Of a DNA stretch of 64,000 bases, positions 33,731 to 42,874 are shown in pieces. Position 1 is the first letter of the stretch. Each line of letters opens with the position of its first letter. The translations under genes were made by a program, and so were the position numbers. The notes beneath the pieces are model-generated. The model ran no database searches, had not been told where the DNA came from, and saw nothing but the letters and a program-made list of their open reading frames with translations. The stretch comes from Bosea sp. BIWAKO-01 (GTDB taxonomy: Bacteria; Pseudomonadota; Alphaproteobacteria; Rhizobiales; Beijerinckiaceae): contig NZ_BCQA01000002.1 of the NCBI RefSeq assembly GCF_001748145.1, forward strand, positions 303,501 to 367,500, read 5' to 3'.

Positions 33731-34642
33731 ATGGACACGCGCTTCGATGGTATCGCCGAATTTGTCGCGGTAACGCGATTGGGCAGCTTCACGGCGGTCG
33801 CCGCGGAACTTGGCGTGACCAAGTCCGCCGTCGGACGCGCGGTGTCGCGTCTAGAGGATCGATTGGGCAGTAAGCTGCTGCACCGAACCACACGTCGCCT
33901 GACTTTGACGCCCGCCGGAGAGGCCTGGCTGGAGCATTGCCTCGCGGCGCTCGACGAGCTCGATCGCGGCGAGAGTGCCCTCCTGCTCGCGCGCGACGCG
34001 CCCGGCGGTGAGGTGCGGATCGATCTGCCGACGGCGTTCGGCCGGCTGCACATCATGCCGGTGCTGCTCAAGATAGCCGAACGCTATCCGGCGCTGAATC
34101 TCAAGGTGAGCTTCACCGATCGACGGGTCGATCTGATCGGTGAAAACATCGATCTTTCGGTACGCATCGGCAATCTTGAGGATTCGACCGATTTGCTCGC
34201 GCGCCAGATCGGCGTCCAGCACATGGTGATCGTCGGAGCGGCCGGCTATCTTGCACGGCGCGGGGTTCCCCGGTCTTGGGCCGATCTTACGGCACATGAT
34301 TGCATCGTCGGACGACGGCAGGGCAATCGCATCGCCTGGCTGATGAAGCAACCGGACGGCTCGACTTCCAGGCAGGCCGTTCCCGTCAAGCATGAGTTGC
34401 AGGATTTCGAGACGGTGCTGATGGCCGTGAAGGCCGGACACGGCCTGACTCAGCTTCCGTCATGGATGGTGCAAGACGATGTTCGACTTGGCGCTCTGAA
34501 GATTGTCCTGGATGGGCTGTCCGGCGGCGATCTGCCGATCAACGTCCTTTGGCCCCGCACAAAGACGCTGCCGGCCAAGGTAAGGGTGACTATAGATGGC
34601 CTGGTTCAATGGGCGCTCGGCTTGTCGAGCGCCGTCGCTTAG
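33731..34642 (+). CDS. LysR-family transcriptional regulator
   Basis: A 303-residue protein: an N-terminal winged helix (FVAVTRLGSFTAVAAELGVT, with KSAVGRAVSRLEDRLGSKL) and 'LLHRTTRRLTLTPAGEAW', followed by a two-lobe effector domain. The start at 33731 (MDTRFDG) is chosen, since the DNA-binding helix begins at residue 5 and upstream codons lack family similarity. It is divergent from the ene-reductase operon, with a perfect inverted repeat between. The effector is unknown; nemA-type LysR regulators often sense electrophiles or quinones. Confidence 0.9.
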   Translation: MDTRFDGIAEFVAVTRLGSFTAVAAELGVTKSAVGRAVSRLEDRLGSKLLHRTTRRLTLTPAGEAWLEHCLAALDELDRGESALLLARDAPGGEVRIDLPTAFGRLHIMPVLLKIAERYPALNLKVSFTDRRVDLIGENIDLSVRIGNLEDSTDLLARQIGVQHMVIVGAAGYLARRGVPRSWADLTAHDCIVGRRQGNRIAWLMKQPDGSTSRQAVPVKHELQDFETVLMAVKAGHGLTQLPSWMVQDDVRLGALKIVLDGLSGGDLPINVLWPRTKTLPAKVRVTIDGLVQWALGLSSAVA

Positions 34643-35548
34643 CAATGCTTTATGAGAAGGCCAGACTCAGCCGACTGACCAACCGCCGACGTCTATCAAC
34701 CGCCAGGTGCGTCACCCAGCCTACACCAACCTTATCGCCGCCACCCGTGACGCGGGGGGCAATCTCGATCGGCCTTCCCCTCGAACCGCTCACGCTAAAC
34801 GAACGCCTGTTCGACATGGGGATTTGGTTGATTGAACACGAACTCCCGCATCGAGCTCCCATTCGATGCAAGGGCGGCCTTCAGCGAGCATTTCGGCACA
34901 CGCTTGAACTAGCAACTTGCCGATTCCGGTGCCGCCGACGAGGACGATATTGCGCTGATGGGCGAGGATGTTCCCGCCGGCCAGATCTTGGACGAGCGCC
35001 CTCGTTGAGCGGAGTGCTGGGTCTCGTCAGCGTCGCAGATGTCTTGTGGGGTCGGCTCCCGCGTCGCAAGTGGCGATTTGAGGCTGACGGTTTGGTCGGG
35101 TACAGTCTCGTGCCCGGCCTGTCGATGCGGTCGTTCAAAGACCGCTGGCCCAGATAGAATCCGCGAACCGGGTCCCACTCTGCTTCGCAGGGCTTTCGGG
35201 ATATCACCCATTTTCTGATCAGCGCTCTCGCCAACGAAGTTAGCGGGACTAAGACAGAGCGCGTGATTGGAAATTTGAGATGCACCCCGAACTGGTGCAG
35301 GCCCTAAAAGCCGTTGGCATTGTCGAGTAGCCCTTGGCGATAGCGATTTCACCCCGCACCGCCGGCATTGGGGGCCTCGGGCCCCCCGCTTCTTCGCCCG
35401 CGACGAGTGGTGTGGCGGGCCGATTTGCAGTTCACGCCCGCGCACCCCGAAATGCTCCACCGTCGCGATCAATTGACCGGTCGTTTCTGAGCGTGGCGAC
35501 GACCGCCGATACACTGATTGCGAACTCGTATTGATTTGGCGATTAACG
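34643..35548. other. Degenerate intergenic region with transposon relics
   Basis: No complete gene. Part of an IstB-type ATPase is at 34850-35003 (listed separately), and the rest of the stretch has stop-interrupted frames and short, unassigned similarities. Together with the repeat core that follows, this 1.1-kb gap is a decayed accessory junction between the ene-reductase module and the amine/hydroxyacid cluster. Confidence 0.5.
34850..35003 (-). pseudogene. IstB-like (IS21 ATPase) fragment
   Basis: The minus strand reads LVQDLAGGNILAHQRNIVLV followed by GGTGIGKLLVQACAE. This is the region around Walker A of the IS21 helper ATPase IstB (GGTGTGKTHL in functional copies). Key Thr/His residues after GK are replaced and both ends are missing. 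It is a relic of an IS21-family element. Confidence 0.6.
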
Positions 35549-35665
35549 CGAGTCCGCTTTCCGGCAGGCGCCCAATGTCCGGAAGTGGCGCATTTTATCC
35601 GAACGAGCGATGGGCGTGTGCGGTGCTTTGCTGAGCTTGGGAAGGTCCGCACTCAGGCAGTCTGA
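35549..35665 (+). repeat. Dispersed repeat, core copy
   Basis: AGTCCGCTTTCCGGCAGG at the left, CCAATGTCCGGAAGTGGCGC in the middle, ATCCGAACGAGCGATGGG, and AAGGTCCGCACTCAGGCAG at the right match the cores at 8011, 29059 and 47373. The middle uses the CGAACGAGCGATGGG variant shared with the 47.4-kb copy. Confidence 0.7.
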
Positions 35666-35787
35666 CTCTGGTCGCCAAAGAGGACTCTGAACCAGCCTGA
35701 CCTCTGGAAAGGCCGTATTTGGGTGAGCTTAGCCTCGAACGCTGAGCACATTCTCTTTTCAATTGGGCAGGTTGACGTTCGGCAGCA

Positions 35788-37086
35788 TCATAATCCCATG
35801 CGATCCATGATCCTGCCGTGGAGGACGACACTGCGGACGGCCAGGGGCCAGAGCCCGTGGAAACGGATCGGTTTCGGTGAAACCACGGGCAGATCGAGCT
35901 GCGCCTGGTTCCCCTTGAGCAGCCGCGCGGCCAGCTGTTCGGCGATCGCGGTTCCCAAAGCAACGCCGCGTCCGTTGCAGCCGAGATAGATCAGGGCGTT
36001 CTCTGCCGGCTCGTGAAGGTGCGGCCAGTGATCCTGCGTCATGGCGAGGCGGCTGTTCCAGCCATGGGTCCAGCGCTGGCCTGCGAGCTCGGGCCACAGG
36101 CGCCCGGCATAGTCGGTGAGATAGCTGATGTCCTGCGGCGCAGCGATCGATCGCATCGGACCGCGCCCGCCCATCAGGAGCCGGTCATGGGCATCGACCC
36201 GATAGTAGACGGTGATGCGTCCGCTCTCGTAGACCGATGCCCGCGACGGCAGGATCCGCCGCACGTGCTCGGCCTGGAGTGGCGCGCTTGCGGCGATGGC
36301 GCTGAACACCGGGACGATCGTCCGCCTCAATCCGCTCCAGAGATCATCGGTGAAGCCGTTCGTCGCGATCAGGATCTTCTCGGCCTGGACGATTCCGGTG
36401 TCGGTCTGCAAGCTCCAGCCGGACGGCGTTTTCTGGAGGCTGCGCACCGCGGTGCGACCGTGGATTTTCGCTCCCGCGGCCAGAGCCGTGCTGGCCAGCC
36501 CCCGGACATAGGCCAACGGGTTCACGTCGCCGCCGCGATCATCGCGCATGGCGGCAAGATACCTGTCGGTGCCGGTCGCCGCGGCGACCTGATCCCGATC
36601 GAGGAGGGTCACCGGCATGCCGCGGGCGATGCATTGGCGCGCCGTAGTCTCGACACCCGCGACCGCGCGTTGGCTGTTGGCCACCCGGAGAGTTCCATTC
36701 CGGCGCGCTTCGCAGACGATGCCGAGGCGCTTGATCAAGGCAAGCGTGCGGCCGGGCGTGTCATAGGCGAACGCGACCATCCGCTTGCCGAGCTCCTGGC
36801 CATAGGTGGCCTCGATCACGTCGGGATCGAATTTCAGGCCGGGATTGAGCTGCCCGCCATTGTTGCCGGAGGCGCCCCAGCCAGGCTCCTGGGCTTCGAG
36901 CACCGTCACATCGACGCCCGCTTCCGCCAGGTGCAGGGCCGTCGTCAGCCCCACGATTCCGCCTCCGACGATCGCGACCGAGGTCCGGACCGAACCCGCC
37001 AGGGCCGGCGTCTGCGGAGCGAGAGGAGCATCCAGCTGATAGACGTTCGGAGGCAGCGGCAGAGGCTTTTGTGTCGTGTGGGTCAT
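35788..37086 (-). CDS. FAD-dependent amine oxidoreductase (DAO/PuuB-like)
   Basis: A 432-residue flavoprotein with a dinucleotide-binding motif SVAIVGGGIVGLTTALHLAE near residue 33 and 'EPGWGASGNNGGQLNPGL' near 75, the FAD-contact region shared with gamma-glutamylputrescine oxidase and other DAO-family enzymes. The C-terminal FAD segment reads YLGCNGRGVALGTAIAEQLA. It should oxidise a secondary or primary amine to imine, releasing an aldehyde. Last gene of the minus-strand operon that starts with the Pot-type permeases. The specific amine is unknown. Confidence 0.85.
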   Translation of the reverse strand: MTHTTQKPLPLPPNVYQLDAPLAPQTPALAGSVRTSVAIVGGGIVGLTTALHLAEAGVDVTVLEAQEPGWGASGNNGGQLNPGLKFDPDVIEATYGQELGKRMVAFAYDTPGRTLALIKRLGIVCEARRNGTLRVANSQRAVAGVETTARQCIARGMPVTLLDRDQVAAATGTDRYLAAMRDDRGGDVNPLAYVRGLASTALAAGAKIHGRTAVRSLQKTPSGWSLQTDTGIVQAEKILIATNGFTDDLWSGLRRTIVPVFSAIAASAPLQAEHVRRILPSRASVYESGRITVYYRVDAHDRLLMGGRGPMRSIAAPQDISYLTDYAGRLWPELAGQRWTHGWNSRLAMTQDHWPHLHEPAENALIYLGCNGRGVALGTAIAEQLAARLLKGNQAQLDLPVVSPKPIRFHGLWPLAVRSVVLHGRIMDRMGL

Positions 37087-37129
37087 CGCTTCACACTTTC
37101 GGAAACGCGGCTGCTCGCTCTCGGCGCGA

Positions 37130-38284
37130 TCATGACGGCGTATTGACGAAGCTGGTGTCGAGCTCGCGCAGGTTCGCGCAGCCGAGGAAGCCGAGCGCGG
37201 CCAGCATCTCGTTGCGCAGCAGGGTGAGCGCGTGCGTTGCGCCAGCCTCGCCGGCAGCGGCCGTGCCGTAGAGCGCGGCGCGCCCGATCATGACCGAATC
37301 TGCGCCCAGCGCGAGCAGCTTCAGGATATCGGAGCCCCTGCGAACACCGCTATCGGCGATGATCCCGATGCGGCCGCCGACAGCCTCGGCGATGGCCGGC
37401 AAGGCACGGATCGGCGCGATGGCGCCATCGAGGTTGCGTGCGCCGTGGCTGGTCACGACAATGGCGTCGACGCCGGCCTCGACGGCCTTCCTGGCATCCT
37501 CAGCGCGCAGCACGCCCTTCAGGACCAGCTTGCCGTTCCAGCGCTGGCGCAACTCGCGCAAATCGTCCCACGTCATGGCGTCCGTCAATCGGACCTGCTC
37601 CCAGGTCGCCTTGCGCGTGATCCTGGAGCGGAAGCCCGGCGGGTAATGCTGATAGGTCGGAATGCCGCCGGCGCGGATGTAGCGCAGCAGCACCTGCCAG
37701 ACCCAGCGTGGATGCGAGAGCATGTCGAGGCCTCCGCTGAGGGAGGCGCGGATCGGGATCTCGAAGCCGTTGCGCGTATTGTATTCGCGGTTGGGCGTGG
37801 CGACCGTGTCTGCCGTCAGGACAAGCGTTTCGATGCCGTTCTTCCTGGCCCGCTCGATCAGCTCGAAGGACAGGGCCCTCTCGTGCCACATGTAGAGCTG
37901 GAACCAGAGCGGACCGTTGCTCGCTGCAGCGATACGCTCCATCGCTGTGATCGAGCCGGTTGCGATGCAGAAGGGGATCCCGGCCCGTGCTGCCGCCCGG
38001 GCAAGGGCGATCTCCCCCTCGTGCCAGACCAGACCGGCCGCGGCCGTCGGGGCAATGGCGAGGGGCAGGGGCTGCTTGCGCCCGAGCAGAGTTGTCGACA
38101 GGTCCCGCTGCGAGACATCCGCAAGAATGCGGGGATTGAATGTGACTGCATCGAAGGCGTGCCGCAGGCCTGCGAGCCCGATCTCATCCTCGGCACCCCG
38201 GTCGATATACTCGAAAATGCCACGCGGCAGGCGACGGCGCGCCAGCTTGCGGACATCCTCGATGTTGAGCGCTTCGGTTTTCAT
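37130..38284 (-). CDS. FMN-dependent alpha-hydroxyacid dehydrogenase
   Basis: A 384-residue TIM-barrel flavoprotein of the L-lactate/mandelate dehydrogenase group. It includes the start MKTEALNIEDVRKLARRRLP, FMN-binding 'PLALAPTAAAGLVWHEGEI'-type block near residue 80, the catalytic His in VTSHGARNLDGAIAPI near 280, and 'DSGVRRGSDILKLLALGADSV' with FMN phosphate contacts near 315. It oxidises an L-2-hydroxyacid to the 2-oxoacid. It is 28 bp upstream-to-downstream from the GlcD-like gene, so both are made together. Confidence 0.88.
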   Translation of the reverse strand: MKTEALNIEDVRKLARRRLPRGIFEYIDRGAEDEIGLAGLRHAFDAVTFNPRILADVSQRDLSTTLLGRKQPLPLAIAPTAAAGLVWHEGEIALARAAARAGIPFCIATGSITAMERIAAASNGPLWFQLYMWHERALSFELIERARKNGIETLVLTADTVATPNREYNTRNGFEIPIRASLSGGLDMLSHPRWVWQVLLRYIRAGGIPTYQHYPPGFRSRITRKATWEQVRLTDAMTWDDLRELRQRWNGKLVLKGVLRAEDARKAVEAGVDAIVVTSHGARNLDGAIAPIRALPAIAEAVGGRIGIIADSGVRRGSDILKLLALGADSVMIGRAALYGTAAAGEAGATHALTLLRNEMLAALGFLGCANLRELDTSFVNTPS

Positions 38285-38312
38285 CGAGCCTGCGTCGATC
38301 CGTTGGCTGGCT

Positions 38313-39749
38313 TCAATCGACGTCGGCTTCCAGCAGGATTTTTCCCGGGTTCATGAGGCCGGCCGGATCGAGCAGTTGCTTGATGCCCCTCATCAGGGTG
38401 AGTTCGGCATTGCTTTTCGTCCGCGCGAGGCGCTTGCGATAGCTCGTTCCCACACCGTGTTCGGCGGTGATGCTGCCTCCCATCGAGACGGCGATATCAT
38501 CGACGATGATGTCGATGGCATCGGAGGCATCCTCGTAGGCCTGGGCGTCGGCGAAACGCTCATGCGGGAACAGCACGACGACATGGATGTTTCCGTCGCC
38601 GATATGGCCGACCATCATCACATTCGCGTCCGGATAGGCAGCGAGGATCTCCGCTTCGATCCGTGTCGTGAACGCGGGCTGCTGCGCGACCGGGACGGAG
38701 CTGTCGTGCGACATGGTCTTGCCGGCGAGCTTGAACTCTCCGGTCACGCCATGGCGCAGCTTCCAGATCGCCTCTTCCTGCGCGAGACTGGCCGCGATCG
38801 TCGCGTCGCTGATCAGTCCTGCCTCGAAGGCCTCGGCCAGCAGGCTTTCCATGGACTGGCCGATATCGGAATCCGGGAGCGCATCTCCCGCCTCGATCAG
38901 CAGATACCACGGCGCCGGCTGCGCAAACGGCATGACGGTGCCCTGAACGTAGCGCAGGACGAAATCCATGTAGGACGAGCCGATGATCTCGAAGCTCGAG
39001 ATCTGCTCGCCGAAGACTTTTCGTGCACGCTCGAAGATCGCCAGCGCGTCCTCGACGCTGGCGAGCTGCATGAGTGCGATCGAACGGGTCCGGACAGCCG
39101 GAAACAGCTTCAGCACGGCAGCCGTTACGATGCCGAGCGTTCCTTCCGCGCCGATGAAGAGCTGCTTGAGGTCGTAGCCGGCATTGTCCTTGCGCAGCCG
39201 CCGCAGGCTGTCGAGCACGGTGCCGTCGGGCAGGACGACCTCGAGGCCGAGGACGAGCTGGCGCGTATTGCCGTAGCGCAGAACCGAGATGCCGCCGGCA
39301 TTGGTCGCGATGTTGCCGCCGATCTGGCAGCTGCCTTCCGCGCCGAGACTCAAGGGAAAGAGCAGCCCCTCGCGCGCGACCACCGCCTGGATCTCGGCCA
39401 GGATACAGCCGGCCTCCACCGTGATCGTCTCCTCCGCGACCGAAAGACTGAGGACGCGGTTCATGCGGTCGAGACGCAGCACGATGCCGGGCTTGCCGGA
39501 CAGCGGCGTCGCGCCCCCGCACAGGCCCGTATTGCCGCCTTGCGGCACGATCGCGACGCCCGCCTGCGCACAGGCTTTGACGACACGCGAGACCTCGTCC
39601 GTATTCGCAGGCTTGACCGCGGCGATTGCGCTGCCGTGATAGCGCGCGCGATGGTCGGTGACGTAGGCAACAACGTCAGCGTCCTCAGTGAAGACATAGC
39701 GCTCCCCGACGATGGACCTGAGTTCTGCGAGGAGAGCTTCGTGCGTCAT
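38313..39749 (-). CDS. FAD-linked D-2-hydroxyacid dehydrogenase (GlcD-like)
   Basis: A 478-residue protein with an N-terminal PCMH-type FAD domain ('IVPQGGNTGLCGGATPL' near residue 70, with 'GSCQIGGNIATNAGGISVLRYG' near 135-155) and a C-terminal FAD-oxidase domain with 'VGHIGDGNIHVVVLFP' near 375 and 'EHGVGTSYRKRLARTKS' near 425. It fits D-lactate/D-2-hydroxyglutarate/glycolate dehydrogenases. Together with the L-specific FMN enzyme next to it, both hydroxyacid stereoisomers could be handled. It follows the binding-protein gene by 73 bp. Confidence 0.88.
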   Translation of the reverse strand: MTHEALLAELRSIVGERYVFTEDADVVAYVTDHRARYHGSAIAAVKPANTDEVSRVVKACAQAGVAIVPQGGNTGLCGGATPLSGKPGIVLRLDRMNRVLSLSVAEETITVEAGCILAEIQAVVAREGLLFPLSLGAEGSCQIGGNIATNAGGISVLRYGNTRQLVLGLEVVLPDGTVLDSLRRLRKDNAGYDLKQLFIGAEGTLGIVTAAVLKLFPAVRTRSIALMQLASVEDALAIFERARKVFGEQISSFEIIGSSYMDFVLRYVQGTVMPFAQPAPWYLLIEAGDALPDSDIGQSMESLLAEAFEAGLISDATIAASLAQEEAIWKLRHGVTGEFKLAGKTMSHDSSVPVAQQPAFTTRIEAEILAAYPDANVMMVGHIGDGNIHVVVLFPHERFADAQAYEDASDAIDIIVDDIAVSMGGSITAEHGVGTSYRKRLARTKSNAELTLMRGIKQLLDPAGLMNPGKILLEADVD

Positions 39750-39822
39750 GACGTTCTTGGGGGTACGAGAAGCAGTGCCGCTCCGGCACGTTCCGGAGCG
39801 GAATTGTCGGATGGACCCGGGC

Positions 39823-40890
39823 TCAGGTCAGCATCCACTCGGCATAGCGCTTCTGGGCGGCGGTATAGTTCGCGCTCCACCACTCGGCGTTGACGATGAC
39901 GTTCTTGCCGTTCGTCAGGTCGGGGAGATACGCCTTTGCAGGCGAGGCCTTGACCTGCTCCACCGCTGCGACCGTGTTCGGCAGGTAATAGCCGCGGACG
40001 GCCCATTCGACCTGGCGATCAGGGCGCAGGCAGAAATTGATGAAGCGCATCGCCGCTTCCTTGTTCTGCGAACCCTTCGGCACGGCGAAATAGTCGAGCG
40101 AGTTGACGGTCTGCTCGAAGGAGAAATCGAGCGGCGAGCCGGCTTTCTGCGCGGCCTTCACCCGATTGAAGTAGCTGTAGGAGAAATCGCCCTCGTTCTG
40201 GACGACCGAGTTGACCTGTTCGGGGGTCGTGCTCGTCCATTTCGTGACATGGGGCTTGATCCGGTCGAGAGCCCGGAAGGCACGGTCGACGTCGAGAGGG
40301 TAGAGGTCCTTGGGAGCCACGCCATCGGCCACGAGCGCCACCTCGAGCGTCTCGGACGCGAGTGCGCGCATGACGCGGCGGCCGGGATATTTCTTGACGT
40401 CGTAGAAGCCGGCAAAGTCGACCGGGTGCTTGCCGTCGGGATGGCGCTTGGCGTCCCAGAGCAGTCCGCCGCTATAGAGATAGATCGGCATGTAGTTGGG
40501 GGCGCCGGCCTGCACGACGTCGCCGGGCTTGATGATCGACATGTCCAACGGTTCCCAGAGGTCGTCCCTGGCGCCGGAGGTGGCAAAGGCGGCTGGCGCG
40601 TCGATGACGTCCCACTGCACGGCCTTGCTCTGGACCTGGGCCTTGACCTTGGCCATGTCGCCATTGTCGACCAGCGTGATCGGGATGCCGGTCTCCTTGG
40701 TGAAGGGGTCGGCGAAGACCTCCCGCACCGACTTGTTGTAGTCGCCGCCCCAGGAGGTGACGGTCAGGGCCTTGTCGGCGGCCTGGGCGCGCCCTGTGAC
40801 GACGGCCGGGGCGGCGATCAGGCCGGCGATGCTGGCGGCACCTCCACGCAGCAGGGCGCGACGCGAGGTCAGGAATGTCCGTTCAGTCAT
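39823..40890 (-). CDS. Spermidine/putrescine-type ABC transporter binding protein
   Basis: A 355-residue periplasmic protein with a Tat-like signal peptide (TSRRALLRGGAASIAGLIAA near residues 8-27, cleavage after ALA-type AQA). The mature part starts ALTVTSWGGDYNKSVREVF, the PotD/extracellular-solute fold. The start at 40890 (MTERTFLTS) is chosen because the twin-Arg signal begins there; a longer frame to 40920 adds unlikely residues. It is transcribed after the ATPase gene, 53 bp downstream. The ligand is probably an amine or related cation, not proven. Confidence 0.88.
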   Translation of the reverse strand: MTERTFLTSRRALLRGGAASIAGLIAAPAVVTGRAQAADKALTVTSWGGDYNKSVREVFADPFTKETGIPITLVDNGDMAKVKAQVQSKAVQWDVIDAPAAFATSGARDDLWEPLDMSIIKPGDVVQAGAPNYMPIYLYSGGLLWDAKRHPDGKHPVDFAGFYDVKKYPGRRVMRALASETLEVALVADGVAPKDLYPLDVDRAFRALDRIKPHVTKWTSTTPEQVNSVVQNEGDFSYSYFNRVKAAQKAGSPLDFSFEQTVNSLDYFAVPKGSQNKEAAMRFINFCLRPDRQVEWAVRGYYLPNTVAAVEQVKASPAKAYLPDLTNGKNVIVNAEWWSANYTAAQKRYAEWMLT

Positions 40891-40943
40891 GGTCACCGTT
40901 CTCCCTTGGTTATTGTGCACTGACGGTAGGCAGGCATCGGCCT

Positions 40944-42071
40944 TCAGTGGGGCGCGGTCGCTGGCAACAGACGCGCATGCGCAGGCGGCCAGCCGGCTCG
41001 AACCTGGTCGCCGCGCTTCGCGACGGGCCGCCCTGGCTTGTTCAGTTCCTGGACAATGATCGTCGACTGGTCCTCGCAGCGGACGAAGTGCCTGACGACA
41101 CCGCCGAGCAGGATGGAATCGTCGATCCGGCCGCTGACGCTCGTCACCTCCGGCTCGCCGCCCAGCGTCATGTTCTCGGGGCGCACGAGGAGCATGGCCT
41201 TGTCCCCGTTCGCGACGGGATGGTCGGCGGCGGGAACCGGGAATGTCCCGATGGCTGTGCGCAGCGAGAGGCCCGTGGTGCCGGCGGCCTCGATGATGCC
41301 GGGAATGAGATTGGAACTGCCGATGAACTCGGCGGAGAAGACGGTCGCGGGCTTGAAGTAAAGCTCGTCCGGCTGGCCCTGCTGCTCGATCTTGCCGCCG
41401 TTCATCAGCACGATGCGGTCTGACATCGTCAGGGCTTCATCCTGATCGTGGGTGACATAGAGCATGGTGATGCCGAGATCGGCATGCAGGCGCTTGATCT
41501 CGAGCTGCATCTGCTCGCGCAGGTTCTTGTCGAGGGCCCCGAGCGGCTCGTCCATCAGGATCAGCGCGGGATTGTAGACGATGCAACGGGCAAGCGAGAT
41601 GCGCTGCTGCTGGCCGCCCGACAGCTCCCGCGGCCGGCGGCCGGCGACATGGCCGAGCTGGATCAGGTCGAGCACATGCTCGACCTTCCGCCTGATCTCG
41701 TCCTTCGGCAGGTGCCTGACCTGAAGCGGGAATGCGATGTTCTCGAACACGGTCATGTGCGGCATCAGGGCGTAGTTCTGGAACACCATGCCGAGGCTGC
41801 GCTGGTTGGTCGGCAACGTCGTTGCGTCACGCCCATCGATGACGATGCGCCCTGAGCTCGGCGTGATCATGCCGGCGATCAGGTTGAGCAGCGTGGATTT
41901 GCCGGAGCCGCTGGGGCCAAGCAGGGTGACGAACTCGCCCTTGCGGATCGACAGGTCGACGCGCTTCAGGGCATCGACCTCGCCATAGCGCTTCGTGACG
42001 CCCTGGAGTTCGACCATGGCCTGAGCGCGGTCGACGACCGGAGTGTTGGTCAGCGCGGGCGGGACATTCAT
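40944..42071 (-). CDS. Spermidine/putrescine-type ABC transporter ATP-binding protein
   Basis: A 375-residue ATPase: Walker A GPSGSGKSTLLNLIAG near residue 55, signature ELSGGQQQRISLARCI near 150, Walker B ALILMDEPLGALD near 172, switch His in YVTHDQDEALTMSD near 205, then a TOBE domain. The ATG at 42071 overlaps the permease stop (ATGA). It belongs to the PotA subfamily and would power import with the two permeases. Confidence 0.9.
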   Translation of the reverse strand: MNVPPALTNTPVVDRAQAMVELQGVTKRYGEVDALKRVDLSIRKGEFVTLLGPSGSGKSTLLNLIAGMITPSSGRIVIDGRDATTLPTNQRSLGMVFQNYALMPHMTVFENIAFPLQVRHLPKDEIRRKVEHVLDLIQLGHVAGRRPRELSGGQQQRISLARCIVYNPALILMDEPLGALDKNLREQMQLEIKRLHADLGITMLYVTHDQDEALTMSDRIVLMNGGKIEQQGQPDELYFKPATVFSAEFIGSSNLIPGIIEAAGTTGLSLRTAIGTFPVPAADHPVANGDKAMLLVRPENMTLGGEPEVTSVSGRIDDSILLGGVVRHFVRCEDQSTIIVQELNKPGRPVAKRGDQVRAGWPPAHARLLPATAPH

Positions 42072-42874
42072 GGATTGGCCTCGGTCTTGCGCTGCAGGGC
42101 GATGATGCCCAGTGCGATCAGCAATGACAGCAGGGTGAGCAGGGTGGAGACCGCGGCGAGGACTGGCGTGAGCTCCCAGCGGATCGAGCTGTACATCTTC
42201 ACCGGCAGCGTCATGGCATTGGTGCCGGTGAGGAAATAGGCGACGACGACCTCGTCGAGCGACATCAGGAAGGCGAAGAGTGCGCCAACTGCGATCGACG
42301 CCTTCAGCTGGGGCAACACGACCCGGAAGAAGATGACGGGCCGCGAGGCGCCCATGATCGACGCGACCGTTTCCAGCGAGACGTCGGAATGCTGCAGGCC
42401 GGACATCACGGAGACCATGATGAAGGGCGTCGTCAGCATGATATGGGAGAGGACGAGGCCCGAGGTCGTGTCCAGCAGGCCCCAGTTCGAAAACTGCAGA
42501 TAGAGGCCAAGCCCCAGCACGATGACCGGGACGAGCATCGGCATCATGAAGAGGCCGCGCAGGAGATTGCGGCCGGGCAGGCGCGACCGGGTCAATGCAT
42601 AAGCCGCGGGGACAGCGAGGACCAGCGTCAGCAGCGTGGTCACGACTGCGACCAGAAGGCTCTGCACCATCGATCCCCACCAGGCCGGGTCGGTGAAGAA
42701 CTGCCGATAGAGGGCAAGCGAGAGCTGTCGCGGCGGGAACTCGATCTGGCCCGGGTTGCCGAAGGAAATCGGGATGACGATCAGGCTCGGGATCAGCAGG
42801 AAGACGTAGCAGACCCAGGCCGCGGTCGCGATCAGGTTGCGGCTGAGCCGGCTCGAGCCGAAGAGCGCGTTCAT
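42068..42874 (-). CDS. PotC-type ABC transporter permease
   Basis: A 268-residue membrane protein with six predicted helices. The EAA-like loop reads TVASIMGASRPVIFFRVVLPQ near residue 175. It starts MNALFGSSRLSRNL at 42874, overlapping the stop of the upstream permease (ATGA). The proline-rich extracellular loops and length fit PotC. It works with the next gene as a heterodimer. Confidence 0.88.
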   Translation of the reverse strand: MNALFGSSRLSRNLIATAAWVCYVFLLIPSLIVIPISFGNPGQIEFPPRQLSLALYRQFFTDPAWWGSMVQSLLVAVVTTLLTLVLAVPAAYALTRSRLPGRNLLRGLFMMPMLVPVIVLGLGLYLQFSNWGLLDTTSGLVLSHIMLTTPFIMVSVMSGLQHSDVSLETVASIMGASRPVIFFRVVLPQLKASIAVGALFAFLMSLDEVVVAYFLTGTNAMTLPVKMYSSIRWELTPVLAAVSTLLTLLSLLIALGIIALQRKTEANP

